The position numbers and the translations under genes were made by a program. Below the pieces are notes generated by a model. The model did not search any database, was not told the origin of the DNA, and worked only from the letters and a program-made list of their open reading frames with translations. Below, piece after piece: positions 1 through 9,985 of a DNA stretch of 64,000 nt. Source of the DNA: Lentzea sp. NBRC 105346 (GTDB taxonomy: Bacteria; Actinomycetota; Actinomycetes; Mycobacteriales; Pseudonocardiaceae); contig NZ_BSTQ01000004.1 in NCBI RefSeq assembly GCF_030269605.1, positions 372,001 through 436,000 on the forward strand, read 5' to 3'. How positions within the stretch are numbered: position 1 is the stretch's first letter; every line of letters starts with the position of its first letter.

Positions 1-1176
1 GCCGCGGGCCGCCTGCGACTCGGCCGTCTCGTACCCGCGGCCGCCGCGGATCTGTACCAGCTCGTCCGCGACGAGCCAGGCCATCTCGCTGGCGTAGAGC
101 TTGGCGAGCGCGGCCTCGATGCGGATGTCGTGCTTGCCCGCGTCCGCGAGCTCGCTGGACAGGTCGAGCACGGCCTCGAGCGCGAAGGCCGTCGCCGCGA
201 TGAACGCGATCTTCCCGCTGATCGCCTCGTGCTTGCCGACCGGCAGTCCCCACTGCACGCGGGCGTTGGACCACTCGCGGGCGATCCTGAGGCACCACTT
301 CGCGCTGCCCGCGCACAGTGCCGGGAGGCTGAGCCGGCCCGTGTTGAGCGTGCTGAGGGCGATCTTGAGCCCCTGCCCCTCGCGGCCGATGAGGTTCTTC
401 TTGGGCACGCGGACGTTGTGGAACCTCGTCACGCCGTTTTCGATGCCCTTGAGGCCCATGAAGGCGTTGCGGTTCTCGACCGTGATGCCCTCGCTGTCGC
501 CTTCGACGACGAACGCGCTGATGCCCTTGCCGGGCACCTGTGCCATGACCACGAGGAGGTCTGCGACGACGCCGTTGGTCGTCCACAGCTTGACGCCGTT
601 GAGGACGTACTCGTCGCCCTCTTCGACGGCGGTTGTGCCCAGGCGGGCCGGGTCGCTGCCGACGTCCGGTTCGGTGAGCAGGAACGCCGTGATCTCGCCG
701 GCCGCGCACCTCGGGAGGAACTCCTGCTTCTGCTCCGGCGTGCCGAACATCGCGATCGGCTGCGGGACGCCGATCGACTGGTGCGCGCTCAGCATCGCGC
801 CGAGCGACGGGCAGGCGCTGCCGACCAGCATGAGCGCCTTGTTGTAGTAGACCTGGCTGAGACCGACGCCGCCGTACTCCTGCTTGATCTTCATGCCGAA
901 GGCGCCGAGCTTCTTCAGGCCCTTCAGCACGTCGTCGGGGATCAGCGACTCTTTCTCGATCTTGGCGCCGTCGATCTCGGACTCGCAGAACTTGCGGAGT
1001 TTCTCGAGGTACGCCTCGCCGGTTTGCCTGGTGGTCTCGTCGCCCTCGGGGTGCGGATGGATGAGGTCCAGGCGAAAGTGGCCCAGGAACAGCTCCTTGC
1101 CGAAGCTCGGGTGCTTCCACTTGGTCTCACGGGCCTGTTCGGCGACCTGCCTGGCCGCGCGCTCGTCGACAGTCAT
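1..1176 (-). CDS. Acyl-CoA dehydrogenase family protein (first 392 codons; 3' end outside window)
   Basis: FAD-dependent alpha,beta-dehydrogenation of acyl-CoA thioesters is the family role. The reading frame starts at an ATG at 1176 behind a GGGAGGTAA ribosome-binding site and stays open to the window edge, so the 3' end is missing. About 45 N-terminal residues precede the first helical domain. Recognisable segments are the FAD-contacting stretch AFLLTEPDVGSDPA (residues ~160-175), the beta-domain WTTNG, and the C-terminal-domain segment VQWGLPVGKHEAI, followed near the edge by QIRGGRGYETAESQA. The usual catalytic base lies beyond the edge, so the length class (380 or ~600 residues) cannot be decided. 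Two TACC-N4-GGTA palindromes lie in the leader. Confidence 0.9.
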   Translation of the reverse strand, partial: MTVDERAARQVAEQARETKWKHPSFGKELFLGHFRLDLIHPHPEGDETTRQTGEAYLEKLRKFCESEIDGAKIEKESLIPDDVLKGLKKLGAFGMKIKQEYGGVGLSQVYYNKALMLVGSACPSLGAMLSAHQSIGVPQPIAMFGTPEQKQEFLPRCAAGEITAFLLTEPDVGSDPARLGTTAVEEGDEYVLNGVKLWTTNGVVADLLVVMAQVPGKGISAFVVEGDSEGITVENRNAFMGLKGIENGVTRFHNVRVPKKNLIGREGQGLKIALSTLNTGRLSLPALCAGSAKWCLRIAREWSNARVQWGLPVGKHEAISGKIAFIAATAFALEAVLDLSSELADAGKHDIRIEAALAKLYASEMAWLVADELVQIRGGRGYETAESQAARG

Positions 1177-1181
1177 GGGGT

Positions 1182-1193
1182 TACCTCCCGGTA
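1182..1193. promoter_or_regulatory. TACC-N4-GGTA palindrome overlapping the acyl-CoA dehydrogenase ribosome-binding site
   Basis: TACCTCCCGGTA is an inverted repeat 6-17 nt upstream of the ATG at 1176 and covers the ribosome-binding site. It matches the pattern TACY-N4-RGTA seen before three other acyl-CoA or aldehyde genes here. Because the ribosome-binding site itself dictates part of it, this copy is weaker evidence than the one at 1211. Confidence 0.4.
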
Positions 1194-1210
1194 GCTGTGA
1201 TCCACGTTAC

Positions 1211-1222
1211 TACCGGCGGGTA
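1211..1222. promoter_or_regulatory. TACC-N4-GGTA palindrome, candidate repressor operator
   Basis: TACCGGCGGGTA lies 35 nt upstream of the acyl-CoA dehydrogenase start, with its centre 29 nt from the neighbouring copy. The shape is typical of TetR-family operators. The regulator is not in the window. Confidence 0.5.
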
Positions 1223-1236
1223 GCCGCCAACAGACC

Positions 1237-1270
1237 GAACGCCCGCGACTCCGAAGAGTCGCGGGCGTTC
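1237..1270. terminator. Perfect 15-bp hairpin
   Basis: GAACGCCCGCGACTC, loop CGAA, then the exact complement. It sits 22 nt past the stop codon of the secreted-protein gene at 1292-1693 (minus strand) and upstream of the acyl-CoA dehydrogenase leader. No U-tract follows, which is common in high-GC actinomycetes. Confidence 0.75.
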
Positions 1271-1291
1271 GTCGGGCTGCTCGGATGAGCG

Positions 1292-1693
1292 TCAGACCAC
1301 CGTGGCGCAGGGCGCCCCGCGCAACGTGAAGTTGCCGCCGCCGTTGTTCTGCCAGCCGCGGCCACAGTACGACTGCACGTTGATGCCCTTCAATGCCCAG
1401 ACATCGATCCTGAAGGTGGGCGCGGGCTGCCCGGTTCCACCGTTCCAGCTGTTCCCGGTCCACTCATCGCGGATCTGGTGGTGGCCGTAGTAGCTGCACC
1501 GGCTGTTGATGTTGCTGACCTCGACCCACTTCACGTAACGCGAACCGTTGTGGTTCGTGCCGTCGTACTCGATGTGGATGAAGGTGCAGCCGTTGGAGCC
1601 ACCGTTACTGGCCATCGCCGCCGGTGCGAAGGACATGGTCATACCCAGTGCCGCCAGCAGGGCGGCAAAGGTCAAGCCGAGTCGCTTGATCAT
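1292..1693 (-). CDS. Small secreted protein of unknown function
   Basis: A 133-residue protein with a Sec-type signal peptide: MIKRLGL, a hydrophobic core AALLAALGMTMSFAP, and a likely cleavage after AMA-S near residue 28. The mature part of about 105 residues is rich in Gly, Asn, Trp and Tyr and has four cysteines (in GCTF, SRCSYY, SYCGRG and APCATVV), which would allow two disulfides. The ATG is preceded by GGGGAG at suitable spacing. A strong hairpin follows the stop. I do not recognise the family. The composition fits a small exported disulfide-stabilised protein, possibly carbohydrate-binding or an inhibitor; that is only a guess. Confidence 0.75.
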   Translation of the reverse strand: MIKRLGLTFAALLAALGMTMSFAPAAMASNGGSNGCTFIHIEYDGTNHNGSRYVKWVEVSNINSRCSYYGHHQIRDEWTGNSWNGGTGQPAPTFRIDVWALKGINVQSYCGRGWQNNGGGNFTLRGAPCATVV

Positions 1694-1794
1694 TGAAACT
1701 CCCCAGAAATGGACGGCCCCCTGCCGTCATGCGGGGAATGTTAGCGACCAAACAGAGGCCTGTTCGCGGAATCGGGAAGTTTGTTGTCTTACTC

Positions 1795-2472
1795 TCACAA
1801 CGGCTGAGCGCCACGCTCCGTGAGCATCGTCTTCATCACGTCGACCTCATGGCCCTGCGACTTGATCATGTTGTCCGCGAGCGTCTGGACGACGTGCTGA
1901 CCGGCGTGCTGCCGTGCGTACTCGGCCATCGGCGCGCCGCCCAGGTGGTGGCGAAGCATGAGTTGCAGGAAGTAGACATCGAGGTCCTTGCCCGTCAGCG
2001 AGCGCAGCTTGGCGAGCTCGGTGCTGGTGGCCATGCCGGGCATCAGCGTCACCGCGCTGCCCTCCGACGGTCCGGTCGAGTGCGCGTGCCCGGTGCTCCC
2101 GGCCATCCACTTCATGTGCTCGCCGGTGTTGGACTGCTCCGGCTGGCTCCACAGCATCAGCCAGCCCTTCATCCGGCCGGTCTGCTCCAGCTGGGTCGAG
2201 GCGATGTCGAAGGCGAGTCCCTTGACGGCCGGATCGGTCGACTTGTCGCGGGCGATGTTGGCCATCTGGACGGCCTGCAGGTGGTGCGACGACATGTCCT
2301 GGCAGAACCCGACGTCGACCGAGTCTGCCGCCGGGTACGACGGCTCGGAGTTCGGGATCTTGATCAGGAGGCCGACCGCGGCGCCGAGCAGCAGAACAGC
2401 CACAACCGCCACCGAGACGACCAACGTCCGGGCGAGATTGCCCCGCCCGGACGTCGATTCGGGAGTGCTCAT
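1795..2472 (-). CDS. DUF305 domain protein, membrane anchored
   Basis: A 225-residue protein with a short cytoplasmic N-terminus, one transmembrane segment (TLVVSVAVVAVLLLGAAVGLL, residues ~15-36) and an extracytoplasmic four-helix DUF305 domain. The domain shows its paired signatures: DMSSHHLQAVQMA near residue 60 and LMLRHHLGGAPMAEYA near residue 180, each with a His-His pair followed by Met. DUF305 proteins resemble ferritin-like bundles and some are linked to copper, but no reaction is established. One nucleotide separates it from the upstream DUF3105 gene, so the two are co-transcribed. Confidence 0.88.
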   Translation of the reverse strand: MSTPESTSGRGNLARTLVVSVAVVAVLLLGAAVGLLIKIPNSEPSYPAADSVDVGFCQDMSSHHLQAVQMANIARDKSTDPAVKGLAFDIASTQLEQTGRMKGWLMLWSQPEQSNTGEHMKWMAGSTGHAHSTGPSEGSAVTLMPGMATSTELAKLRSLTGKDLDVYFLQLMLRHHLGGAPMAEYARQHAGQHVVQTLADNMIKSQGHEVDVMKTMLTERGAQPL

Positions 2473-2473
2473 G

Positions 2474-3280
2474 TCAGCTGCTGGGCGGGGTCGAGGCAGT
2501 CGGCGGGGTCGGGGCCTCCGACGGGTCGGTCGTGCCGCCGGTCATGGGCTCGGCATCGGCACCGGGCTTGTCGGCGACGAATGGGGCCGGGTTCTCCAGG
2601 AACGCCGAGTTGTCGCACGGCGAGCCGACCTCGGGGTAGGTGTACTGGTTGCGGCGCAGCGAGCTGATGAACTGGTCGATGCGTTCGTCGTCGGCCGAGT
2701 CCAACTTGAGCTGGTGGCTCCACGACTGCAGCGAGATCGGCTTGTCCAGGCCTGGGAACGGCGACAGCATCGTGAACTGCTGTCCCTCCGCCTTGGACTT
2801 CAGCTTGTTCAGGGCCTCGTCCTTGATCTGGTCCGGGTTGTACGCGATCCAGACGGCACCGTGCTCCAGGCCGTGGACCATGTTCTCCGTGCGGACGGCT
2901 TTCTCATAGACGACACCGGTGCAGTCGGCCCACGTCGCGTCGTGCGGGCCGCCATCCGGCGGCCACTTGTCGTACGCGACGCGCTTCTCGGCCGGGACGT
3001 GCTTGCCCGCCGGGTAGGCCGGGTCCTGGATCTGGATGCCGGGGATCTGCTTGGACGGGTCCTTGTTCTCCTCGGACGGCTTCCACTTGGCCAGCGCGGC
3101 CTCGCGCTCGTTGTTCGCGTGGATCTTCGAGTACGCGTAGCCGAACACACCGCCGGCGAGCGCCAGGACGGCGATCACCGCGATGATCGTGCCCCACGGC
3201 TTGGGCTTGGCCGCCACCACCGAGGAACGCGCGGCCGCCACGCTGTTGCGTGTGGCCTTCGTCTTCTTGCCGCTGGTCAT
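2474..3280 (-). CDS. DUF3105 domain protein, membrane anchored
   Basis: A 268-residue protein. The Lys/Arg-rich N-terminus (MTSGKKTKATRNS) is followed by a transmembrane segment (IIAVIAVLALAGGVFGYAY, residues ~31-50) and a DUF3105 domain with the characteristic stretches PPDGGPHDATWADCTGVVY and MVHGLEHGAVWIAY. I placed the start at the ATG at 3280 because GAGGCGG lies just upstream; an in-frame TTG at 3307 has no comparable site. Pairing with a DUF305 gene next to argS recurs in actinomycetes as far as I recall. Function is unknown; His- and Met-rich motifs in both partners make metal binding possible. Confidence 0.87.
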   Translation of the reverse strand: MTSGKKTKATRNSVAAARSSVVAAKPKPWGTIIAVIAVLALAGGVFGYAYSKIHANNEREAALAKWKPSEENKDPSKQIPGIQIQDPAYPAGKHVPAEKRVAYDKWPPDGGPHDATWADCTGVVYEKAVRTENMVHGLEHGAVWIAYNPDQIKDEALNKLKSKAEGQQFTMLSPFPGLDKPISLQSWSHQLKLDSADDERIDQFISSLRRNQYTYPEVGSPCDNSAFLENPAPFVADKPGADAEPMTGGTTDPSEAPTPPTASTPPSS

Positions 3281-3396
3281 GTCCGCCTCAGATGTCGTCC
3301 GGGTCAATCGGCGCCAGTTTAGGGACCCGGTGTCTGATCACTGTCAACGCACCGTGCTACGGCGTTGGCGTTAACACTTGCCGTCTCACCCTCCGG

Positions 3397-3413
3397 GACC
3401 GGGTAACCCGGTC
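3397..3413. promoter_or_regulatory. 17-nt perfect palindrome in the divergent DUF3105/argS spacer
   Basis: GACCGGGT-A-ACCCGGTC, symmetric around one base. It lies 36 nt before the argS start, touching the argS -35 region, and 117 nt before the DUF3105 start. The position suits an operator; no binding protein can be named. Confidence 0.45.
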
Positions 3414-3441
3414 GAGACCAGCGATAACGCTTCCCTAGACT
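3412..3441 (+). promoter_or_regulatory. Probable argS promoter, leaderless transcript
   Basis: TCGAGA, an 18-nt spacer and TAGACT at 3436-3441, with only 7 nt between the -10 box and the GTG start at 3449. That spacing implies transcription starting at or next to the start codon, consistent with the lack of a Shine-Dalgarno match. Confidence 0.55.
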
Positions 3442-3448
3442 CTCCGAG

Positions 3449-5071
3449 GTGACCCCCGCAGCTCTCGCCGAACTGGTACGCACCACGGCCGTGGACGTGC
3501 TGTCCGGCCGCGGCCTCGACGCGGCCGCGCTCCCGGCCGCGGTGACGGTCGAGCGGCCACGCAACCCCGAGCACGGGGACTATGCCACGAACGTGGCCCT
3601 GCAGACTGCGAAACGGGTCGGAGTCGCTCCGCGTGACCTCGCGGGCTGGCTGGCCGAGGCGCTGGAACAGCAGCCCGCCATCGCCACCGCCGAGATCGCC
3701 GGACCGGGGTTCCTCAACCTGCGCATCGCCACCGAGGCGCAGGGCGCGATCGTGCGGGACGCGCTCGAAGTGACCTACGGCACGGGCGCCGAGCTCGGTG
3801 GCAAGAAGATCAACCTGGAGTTCGTGTCCGCCAACCCGACCGGGCCGATCCACCTCGGTGGCGCGCGCTGGGCCGCGGTCGGCGACGCGCTCGGGCGGGT
3901 GCTCGAGAAGCGCGGCGCGGCCGTGACGCGCGAGTACTACTTCAACGACGCCGGTGCGCAGATCGACCGGTTCGTCCGCTCGCTCATCGCCGCGTCGAAG
4001 GGTGAGCCGACGCCCGAGGACGGCTACGCGGGCACGTACATCAGCGACATCGCCGCCGAGGTGCTCAAGCGGGAGCCGAGCGCGGACTTCGAGACGTTCC
4101 GGCGCGTCGGCGTCGGGCTCATGTTCGACGAGATCAAGCGCAGCCTGCACGAGTTCGGCACCGACTTCGACGTGTTCTTCCACGAGGACTCGCTGCACTC
4201 GTCGGGGCGCGTCGAGCAGGCGATCGCCAAGCTCAAGGCCAACGGCTCGTTGTACGAGAAGGACGGCGCCTGGTGGCTGCGGTCCACGGACTTCGGCGAC
4301 GACAAGGACCGCGTCGTCATCAAGAGCGACGGCAACCCCGCGTACATCGCGGGTGACATCGCCTACCTCGTGGACAAGCGCGGCCGCGGCTTCGACCTGT
4401 GCATCTACATGCTCGGCGCGGATCACCACGGCTACATCGCACGCCTCAAGGCCGCGGCCGCCGCGCTCGGTGACGACCCGGACAGCGTCGAGGTGCTGAT
4501 CGGCCAGCTGGTCAACCTCGTCAGCGAGGGCCAGCCGGTGCGGATGAGCAAGCGCGCGGGCACCGTGATCACCATGGAGGACCTCGTCGACGCGGTTGGC
4601 GTGGACGCCGCGCGGTATGCGATGACTCGGTCCAGTGTGGACTCATCCCTGGACATCGACCTGGACCTGTTGCGCAAGCACAGCAACGACAATCCGGTCT
4701 ACTACGTGCAGTACGCGCACGCCCGCATCGCGGCGGTGCTGCGCAACGGCACGGACCTCGGCGTCACGCCGGGCGACGACTTCGGTCTCCTGACGCACGA
4801 CCGCGAAGGCGACCTGATCCGCACCATCGGTGAGTTCCCGCGCGTGGTGGCCACCGCCGCCGAGCTGCGCGAACCGCACCGGGTGGCGAGGTTCCTCGAA
4901 GAACTCGCGGGGACCTACCACCGGTTCTACGAAGCGTGCCGCGTGCTTCCGCGCGGCGACGAGGAGACGACTCCGTTGCACCAGGCAAGGCTTCAGCTCT
5001 GCACGGCCACGAAGAACGTGTTCGCGATCGGCCTCGGGCTGCTCGGCGTCACGGCACCGGAGCGCATGTGA
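3449..5071 (+). CDS. argS: Arginyl-tRNA synthetase
   Basis: Charges tRNA-Arg with arginine in the cytoplasm. At 540 residues it is a normal class I ArgS. The N-terminal Add1-type domain is followed by the HIGH-equivalent ([12 protein letters not shown], ~residue 130), the Rossmann catalytic core, the KMSKS-equivalent ([12 protein letters not shown], ~residue 364) and the C-terminal anticodon-binding helices (DALR domain) ending in GVTAPERM. The GTG at 3449 is supported by the adjacent -10 box. Its stop codon shares a base with the lysA ATG (TGATG), so the two are translationally coupled, as in mycobacteria where argS and lysA are also adjacent. Confidence 0.98.
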   Translation: MTPAALAELVRTTAVDVLSGRGLDAAALPAAVTVERPRNPEHGDYATNVALQTAKRVGVAPRDLAGWLAEALEQQPAIATAEIAGPGFLNLRIATEAQGAIVRDALEVTYGTGAELGGKKINLEFVSANPTGPIHLGGARWAAVGDALGRVLEKRGAAVTREYYFNDAGAQIDRFVRSLIAASKGEPTPEDGYAGTYISDIAAEVLKREPSADFETFRRVGVGLMFDEIKRSLHEFGTDFDVFFHEDSLHSSGRVEQAIAKLKANGSLYEKDGAWWLRSTDFGDDKDRVVIKSDGNPAYIAGDIAYLVDKRGRGFDLCIYMLGADHHGYIARLKAAAAALGDDPDSVEVLIGQLVNLVSEGQPVRMSKRAGTVITMEDLVDAVGVDAARYAMTRSSVDSSLDIDLDLLRKHSNDNPVYYVQYAHARIAAVLRNGTDLGVTPGDDFGLLTHDREGDLIRTIGEFPRVVATAAELREPHRVARFLEELAGTYHRFYEACRVLPRGDEETTPLHQARLQLCTATKNVFAIGLGLLGVTAPERM

Positions 5072-6489
5072 TGCGAGCACATCCCGCAGGACCCCGGCAC
5101 GCCGACGTGCTGGTCCCCGGCAACACCGCCGGCGACCGGCCCGTCACCCCCGATCAGCTCGACCTGCTGCACCAGCACGTGTGGCCGCGCAACGCCCGGC
5201 GCAACGCCGCCGGCGTCGTGGAACTGGCCGGCGTGGACGTGCGCGAGCTGGCCGAGACGTACGGCACCCCGTTGTTCGTCATGGACGAGCAGGACTTCCG
5301 CGCCCGCTGCCGCGAGCACGCCGCCGCGTTCGGCGACCCGGCGCTCGTGCACTACGCCTCGAAGGCGTTCCTCAGCGTGCAGGTAGCGCGCTGGGTCGCC
5401 GAGGAGGGCCTCTCGATCGACGTCTGCAGCGGCGGCGAGCTCGCGATCGCGTTGAAGGCCGACTTCCCGGCCGAGCGGATCGCGTTGCACGGCAACAACA
5501 AGAGCGTCGCCGAGCTGACCGCGGCCGTCGACGCGGGCGTGGGCGGCGTCGTGCTCGACTCGTTCCACGAGATCGCCCGGCTGGACCACATCGCGCGCGA
5601 GCGCGGCGTCGTGCAGCCGGTGCTGATCCGCGTGACGGTCGGCGTCGAGGCGCACACGCACGAGTTCATCGCGACCGCGCACGAGGATCAGAAGTTCGGC
5701 TTCTCGCTGACGTCCGGTGACGCGCACGAGGCCGTGCGCCGCGTGCTGAAGGCGACCGGCCTCAAGCTGGTCGGCCTGCACAGCCACATCGGTTCGCAGA
5801 TCTTCGACGCGAGCGGCTTCGAGGTCGCGGCGCGGCGCGTGATCGGGCTTTTGGCCCAGCTGCGCGAGGAACACGGCGAGATCGCCTCACTGTCCGTTGT
5901 GGACCTCGGCGGTGGCCTGGGCATCGCGTACATGCCGGAGGACGACCCGCCGCCGCCCGCCGAGCTGGCCCGCCAGCTGCACAACATCGTGCAGAAGGAG
6001 TGCGAGCACAACGACCTGCCGATGCCGCGCATCGCGGTCGAGCCGGGCCGCGCGATCGTCGGACCCGGCACCGTCACGGTGTACGAGGTCGGCACCATCA
6101 AGGACGTCGAGCTGGACGGCGGCGCACGGCGCCGCTACGTCAGCGTCGACGGCGGGATGAGCGACAACATCCGCACCGCGCTGTACGACGCGGTGTACGA
6201 CTGCCGTCTCGTCTCCCGTGCGGCGGAACCGGAGTCGCGGGCCGTGCTGTGCCGCGTGGTCGGCAAGCACTGCGAGTCCGGTGACATCGTAGTCCGCGAC
6301 TGCTGGTTGCCGGACGATCTTGCTCCGGGTGACCTGGTCGCGGTAGCAGCAACCGGGGCGTACTGCTACACGATGGCAAGCAGTTACAACCGGCTTCCGC
6401 GGCCCGCTCTGGTCGCGGTACAAGAGGGGGAGGCGCGGCTGATGCTGCGCCGCGAGACCGAGGACGATCTGTTCCGTCTGGAGGTATGA
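5071..6489 (+). CDS. lysA: Diaminopimelate decarboxylase
   Basis: PLP-dependent decarboxylation of meso-diaminopimelate to L-lysine, the last step of lysine synthesis. A 472-residue fold-type III enzyme: the PLP-binding lysine is in VHYASKAF (~residue 97), the glycine-rich phosphate loop is [10 protein letters not shown], the substrate-binding [10 protein letters not shown] lies near residue 325, and the C-terminal CESGD and GAYCYTM segments supply residues of the dimeric active site. The ATG overlaps the argS stop by one base. One nucleotide separates it from hom. The first ~45 residues are an extension seen in actinobacterial LysA. Confidence 0.97.
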   Translation: MRAHPAGPRHADVLVPGNTAGDRPVTPDQLDLLHQHVWPRNARRNAAGVVELAGVDVRELAETYGTPLFVMDEQDFRARCREHAAAFGDPALVHYASKAFLSVQVARWVAEEGLSIDVCSGGELAIALKADFPAERIALHGNNKSVAELTAAVDAGVGGVVLDSFHEIARLDHIARERGVVQPVLIRVTVGVEAHTHEFIATAHEDQKFGFSLTSGDAHEAVRRVLKATGLKLVGLHSHIGSQIFDASGFEVAARRVIGLLAQLREEHGEIASLSVVDLGGGLGIAYMPEDDPPPPAELARQLHNIVQKECEHNDLPMPRIAVEPGRAIVGPGTVTVYEVGTIKDVELDGGARRRYVSVDGGMSDNIRTALYDAVYDCRLVSRAAEPESRAVLCRVVGKHCESGDIVVRDCWLPDDLAPGDLVAVAATGAYCYTMASSYNRLPRPALVAVQEGEARLMLRRETEDDLFRLEV

Positions 6490-6490
6490 G

Positions 6491-7789
6491 GTGCCGGAAG
6501 TGAAACCGATCAGGGTCGCCGTACTGGGCTGTGGCACGGTGGGCACCGAGGTCGTCCGGCTGCTCACGGACCAGGCAGAGGACCTCAGGCACCGCATCGG
6601 TGCTCCCGTCGAGCTGGCCGGCATCGCGGTGCGGCGCCTCAACAAGGACCGCGACGTCCCTCGCGAGCTGCTGACGACCGACGCGGCCGGCCTGGTCACG
6701 TCGGACGACGTGGACGTGGTCGTCGAGGTGATCGGCGGCATCGAGCCGACCCGCACGTGGCTGCTGGACGCGTTGCGGTCCGGCAAGTCCGTCGTCACGG
6801 CGAACAAGGCGCTGCTCGCCGAGCACGCGGCCGACCTGTTCGAGGCGGCCGACTCCTCCGGTGCGGACCTGTACTTCGAGGCAGCGGTCGCCGGCGCGAT
6901 CCCGTTGCTGCGCCCGTTGCGCGAATCCCTTGCGGGAGACCGCATCACGCGCGTCATGGGCATCGTGAACGGCACGACGAACTTCATCCTGTCCGCGATG
7001 GACGCCACCGGCGCCGGCTACGGCGAGACGCTGGAGGAGGCCTCGCGGCTGGGTTACGCCGAGGCGGACCCGACCGCGGACGTCGACGGCTTCGACGCCG
7101 CGTCCAAGGCCGCGATCCTTGCGTCCCTTGCGTTCCACACGCGGGTGACCGCGGGCGACGTGCACCGCGAGGGCATCGCGCAGGTGTCCGCGGCGGACAT
7201 CGCGGCCGCGAAGGGCTTGGGGCGCACGGTGAAGCTGCTCGCGATCTGCGAGCGGGTCGTGGCCGACGGCACGGAATCCGTTGCCGTGCGGGTGCATCCG
7301 GCGATGATCCCTCGTTCGCATCCACTCGCCAGCGTGAACGGCGCGTTCAACGCGGTGTTCGTAGAGGCGGACGCGGCCGGCGAGATGATGTTCTACGGCC
7401 GTGGCGCCGGTGGCGCGCCGACCGCGAGCGCGGTGCTGGGCGACCTGGTCGCCGTGGCGCGCAACAAGGTCGCGAGCGGACGCGGCCCGCGTGAGTCGGC
7501 GTACGCGGCACTGCCCGTGCAGCCGATGGGCAACACGCCGACGCGCTACCACATCAGCCTCGACGTGGCCGACAAACCCGGTGTGCTGTCGCAGGTCGCG
7601 GCCGTGTTCGCCGAGCACCACGTGAGCATCGCGGCCGTGCGCCAGGAAGGCCGCACGGAGGACGCGAGCCTGGTGATCGTGACCCACGCGGCGTCCGACG
7701 CGGCGCTTCGGTCCACTGTGGACAAAATTGGTGGCCTGCCCGTCGTGCGCGAGGTCGTCAGCGTGATGAGAGTGGAGGGCGAGGAATGA
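6491..7789 (+). CDS. hom: Homoserine dehydrogenase with C-terminal ACT domain
   Basis: NAD(P)H-dependent reduction of aspartate semialdehyde to homoserine, the branch point to threonine and methionine. A 432-residue protein: Rossmann motif [13 protein letters not shown] (residues 9-21), the dimer/catalytic domain with [11 protein letters not shown] (~residue 160) and [13 protein letters not shown], and an ACT domain from about residue 350 ([20 protein letters not shown]). The ACT domain is where threonine feedback normally acts. GTG start with GGAGG six bases upstream. The stop overlaps the thrC start (ATGA). Called thrA in mycobacteria, but no aspartokinase domain is present. Confidence 0.97.
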   Translation: MPEVKPIRVAVLGCGTVGTEVVRLLTDQAEDLRHRIGAPVELAGIAVRRLNKDRDVPRELLTTDAAGLVTSDDVDVVVEVIGGIEPTRTWLLDALRSGKSVVTANKALLAEHAADLFEAADSSGADLYFEAAVAGAIPLLRPLRESLAGDRITRVMGIVNGTTNFILSAMDATGAGYGETLEEASRLGYAEADPTADVDGFDAASKAAILASLAFHTRVTAGDVHREGIAQVSAADIAAAKGLGRTVKLLAICERVVADGTESVAVRVHPAMIPRSHPLASVNGAFNAVFVEADAAGEMMFYGRGAGGAPTASAVLGDLVAVARNKVASGRGPRESAYAALPVQPMGNTPTRYHISLDVADKPGVLSQVAAVFAEHHVSIAAVRQEGRTEDASLVIVTHAASDAALRSTVDKIGGLPVVREVVSVMRVEGEE

Positions 7790-8823
7790 CCTGGCCGGGC
7801 ATTATTCGCGCATACGCTGACCGGATCGGAGTTCCCGAGGGCGCCGAGATCGTCACGCTGCACGAGGGCGGCACGCCACTCGTGCACGCCAAGCACCTGT
7901 CGTCGCTGACCGGGTCGGACGTGTACCTCAAGGTCGAGGGCATGAACCCGACCGGCTCGTTCAAGGACCGCGGCATGACCGTGGCGATCACGCACGCGCT
8001 GGCGAACGGGTTCAAGGCGGTGATCTGCGCGTCGACGGGCAACACCTCGGCGTCGGCCGCCGCGTACGCCGCGCGCGCCGGGATGACCGCCGCGGTTCTG
8101 GTGCCCAGCGGCAAGGTCGCGATGGGCAAGCTCGCCCAGGCCGTCATGCACGGCGCGCGGATCCTGCAGATCAACGGCAACTTCGACGACTGCCTGGAGC
8201 TCGCCTCCAAGACGGCGGCCGAGTACCCCGTGGCGCTGGTCAACTCGGTCAACCCGGTGCGGTTGCTCGGGCAGCGGTCCGCCGCGTGGGAGGTCTGCGA
8301 CGTGCTCGGCCGCGCGCCGGACGTGCACTGCCTGCCGGTCGGCAACGCCGGCAACATCACGGCGTACTGGCAGGGTTACACGGCGTACGAGCAGGGCCTG
8401 CCGAAGATGTTCGGCTTCCAGGCCGCGGGTGCCGCGCCGCTGGTCAGAGGGACTCCGGTGGCGAATCCGGAGACCATCGCGACCGCGATCCGGATCGGCT
8501 CGCCCGCGTCGTGGACCGGTGCCATCACCGCTCGCGACGAGTCCGGCGGCCTGATCGACGCGGTCACCGACGACGAGATCCTGGACGCGTACCGCCTGCT
8601 CGCGCTGCGTGAGGGCGTCTTCGTGGAGCCCGCGTCGGCCGCATCCATCGCCGGTCTGCTGAAGGTCGCCGCGGACGGCCGGCTCCCGAAGGGGTCGCTG
8701 GTGGCCTGCACGGTCACCGGCAACGGCCTCAAGGATCCGGACACGGCCCTGCTGGGCGTCACCGAGGTCGAGCCGGTGCCGGTCGACCCCACTGCCGTGG
8801 CGCACGCGCTGGAGCTCGTGTGA
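7786..8823 (+). CDS. thrC: Threonine synthase
   Basis: PLP-dependent conversion of O-phosphohomoserine to L-threonine. A 345-residue fold-type II enzyme of the short class. The PLP lysine is in TGSFKDRGM (~residue 59), [19 protein letters not shown] is the asparagine loop and [10 protein letters not shown] the phosphate-binding glycine loop. The ATG overlaps the hom stop by four bases, and the thrC stop overlaps the thrB GTG by four bases, giving strict coupling through hom-thrC-thrB. Confidence 0.97.
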   Translation: MTWPGIIRAYADRIGVPEGAEIVTLHEGGTPLVHAKHLSSLTGSDVYLKVEGMNPTGSFKDRGMTVAITHALANGFKAVICASTGNTSASAAAYAARAGMTAAVLVPSGKVAMGKLAQAVMHGARILQINGNFDDCLELASKTAAEYPVALVNSVNPVRLLGQRSAAWEVCDVLGRAPDVHCLPVGNAGNITAYWQGYTAYEQGLPKMFGFQAAGAAPLVRGTPVANPETIATAIRIGSPASWTGAITARDESGGLIDAVTDDEILDAYRLLALREGVFVEPASAASIAGLLKVAADGRLPKGSLVACTVTGNGLKDPDTALLGVTEVEPVPVDPTAVAHALELV

Positions 8824-9665
8824 GCTTCCTCGTCACGGTCCCGGCGTCGACGGCGAACCTCGGTTCGGGGTTCGACGCGCTCGGCCTGGCCCTCGGGCTG
8901 TACGACGAGGTCGAGGTCCGGGTCGCGGACGAACTCTCCATCGAGGTCACCGGCGAGGGCTCCACCGGAGTTCCGTTGGATGAATCACATCTCGTCGTGC
9001 GCGCCATCCGTGCAGCCGGATACCTGGGTGGGCTCAGCCTGACGTGCCGCAACTCCATCCCGCACGCGCGGGGTCTCGGGTCGTCCGCGGCCGCCATCGT
9101 GGCGGGCGTGGCGGCCGGATATGCCCTGGTCGGTCGCGAGTTGGACACGGACGCGTTGCAAATCGCCGCCGAGTTCGAGGGCCACGCCGACAACGCCGCC
9201 GCCAGCCTGATGGGCGGCGTCGTGGTCGCGTGGAGCGAGGGAGAGCGCTTCCGCGCCGTGCGCAAGGACCCGCACCCGGATCTGCGGCCCGTCGTGCTGG
9301 TGCCGTCCGTGGAGTCGTCGACCAAGACGACCCGCGGTCTGCTGCCCGCCGAGGTGCCCCACGGCGACGCGGCGTTCGCGGCCGGCCGGGCGGCGCTCGC
9401 TGTGCACGCGCTGACGACCGACCCGTCCGTTCTCCTTGCGGCGACAGAGGATCGGCTGCACCAGCAGTACCGCGAGCCCGCGTGGCCCGACACCGTTCGG
9501 GTGATCAACGATCTTCGGAAGCTGGGAGTTCCCGCGGCCGTCTCGGGCGCCGGACCGACCGTCCTGGCGTTCGGCGACGTACCCGCCGAGGTCGACGTGC
9601 ACGGCTTCGACGTGCGACGACTCGACGTTGACACATCCGGCGTACGGGTTCGTCCGTTGGGCTGA
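8820..9665 (+). CDS. thrB: Homoserine kinase
   Basis: GHMP-family kinase that phosphorylates homoserine with ATP before threonine synthase acts. A 281-residue protein: the N-terminal [19 protein letters not shown] motif, the ATP loop [15 protein letters not shown] (residues ~82-96), and the C-terminal [12 protein letters not shown] glycine-rich motif 3. GTG start overlapping the thrC stop. Last gene of the amino-acid operon; a promoter-like element for rho follows directly. Confidence 0.97.
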   Translation: MSFLVTVPASTANLGSGFDALGLALGLYDEVEVRVADELSIEVTGEGSTGVPLDESHLVVRAIRAAGYLGGLSLTCRNSIPHARGLGSSAAAIVAGVAAGYALVGRELDTDALQIAAEFEGHADNAAASLMGGVVVAWSEGERFRAVRKDPHPDLRPVVLVPSVESSTKTTRGLLPAEVPHGDAAFAAGRAALAVHALTTDPSVLLAATEDRLHQQYREPAWPDTVRVINDLRKLGVPAAVSGAGPTVLAFGDVPAEVDVHGFDVRRLDVDTSGVRVRPLG

Positions 9666-9683
9666 CACGCGGGTACCCGGTTG

Positions 9684-9712
9684 TTGCATGGGATGGGACC
9701 GGCGTCTACCCT
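9684..9712 (+). promoter_or_regulatory. Candidate rho promoter
   Basis: TTGCAT, a 17-nt spacer and TACCCT, beginning 19 nt after the thrB stop. It would give a rho transcript with an untranslated leader of about 265 nt. Confidence 0.5.
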
Positions 9713-9985
9713 CAGGGGCGATCAGTCACCGAGCGCACGGGCGCCGGTGTCGCGCCCGGACACTCGTTCCGGGTCGCAATCCTTTTGCGTTCCGGCTCTG
9801 TGCCGTGCGGGCGGGGCGGACGCGGGGAAGGCACCCGATCGCCGTGTGATCTGAGAAAAGTCCCGTGCTTGCCGGAAGCCGCCTGCGCTTCCGTCTTCAT
9901 CGGACTTGACCGCTGTTCCCCGTTTGGCGGGAACGCGGGTCCGCTGGGCCACGTAGGAGGCGGGGCCTGGTCAGGAAGGACTTGT
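9713..9985 (+). other. Long 5' leader of rho
   Basis: About 270 nt between the promoter-like element and the rho start. I see no convincing gene in it: the frame open upstream of rho (from 9785) has low-complexity Arg/Gly content and no ribosome-binding site. Long rho leaders are common because many bacterial rho genes are autoregulated by premature termination. That is the likely role here but the sequence alone does not prove it. Confidence 0.4.

Noticed and set aside
130..1194. Plus-strand open frame over the acyl-CoA dehydrogenase
   Set aside because: The minus-strand frame gives a clear acyl-CoA dehydrogenase; the plus-strand translation is Arg/Asp/Leu-rich with no motif.
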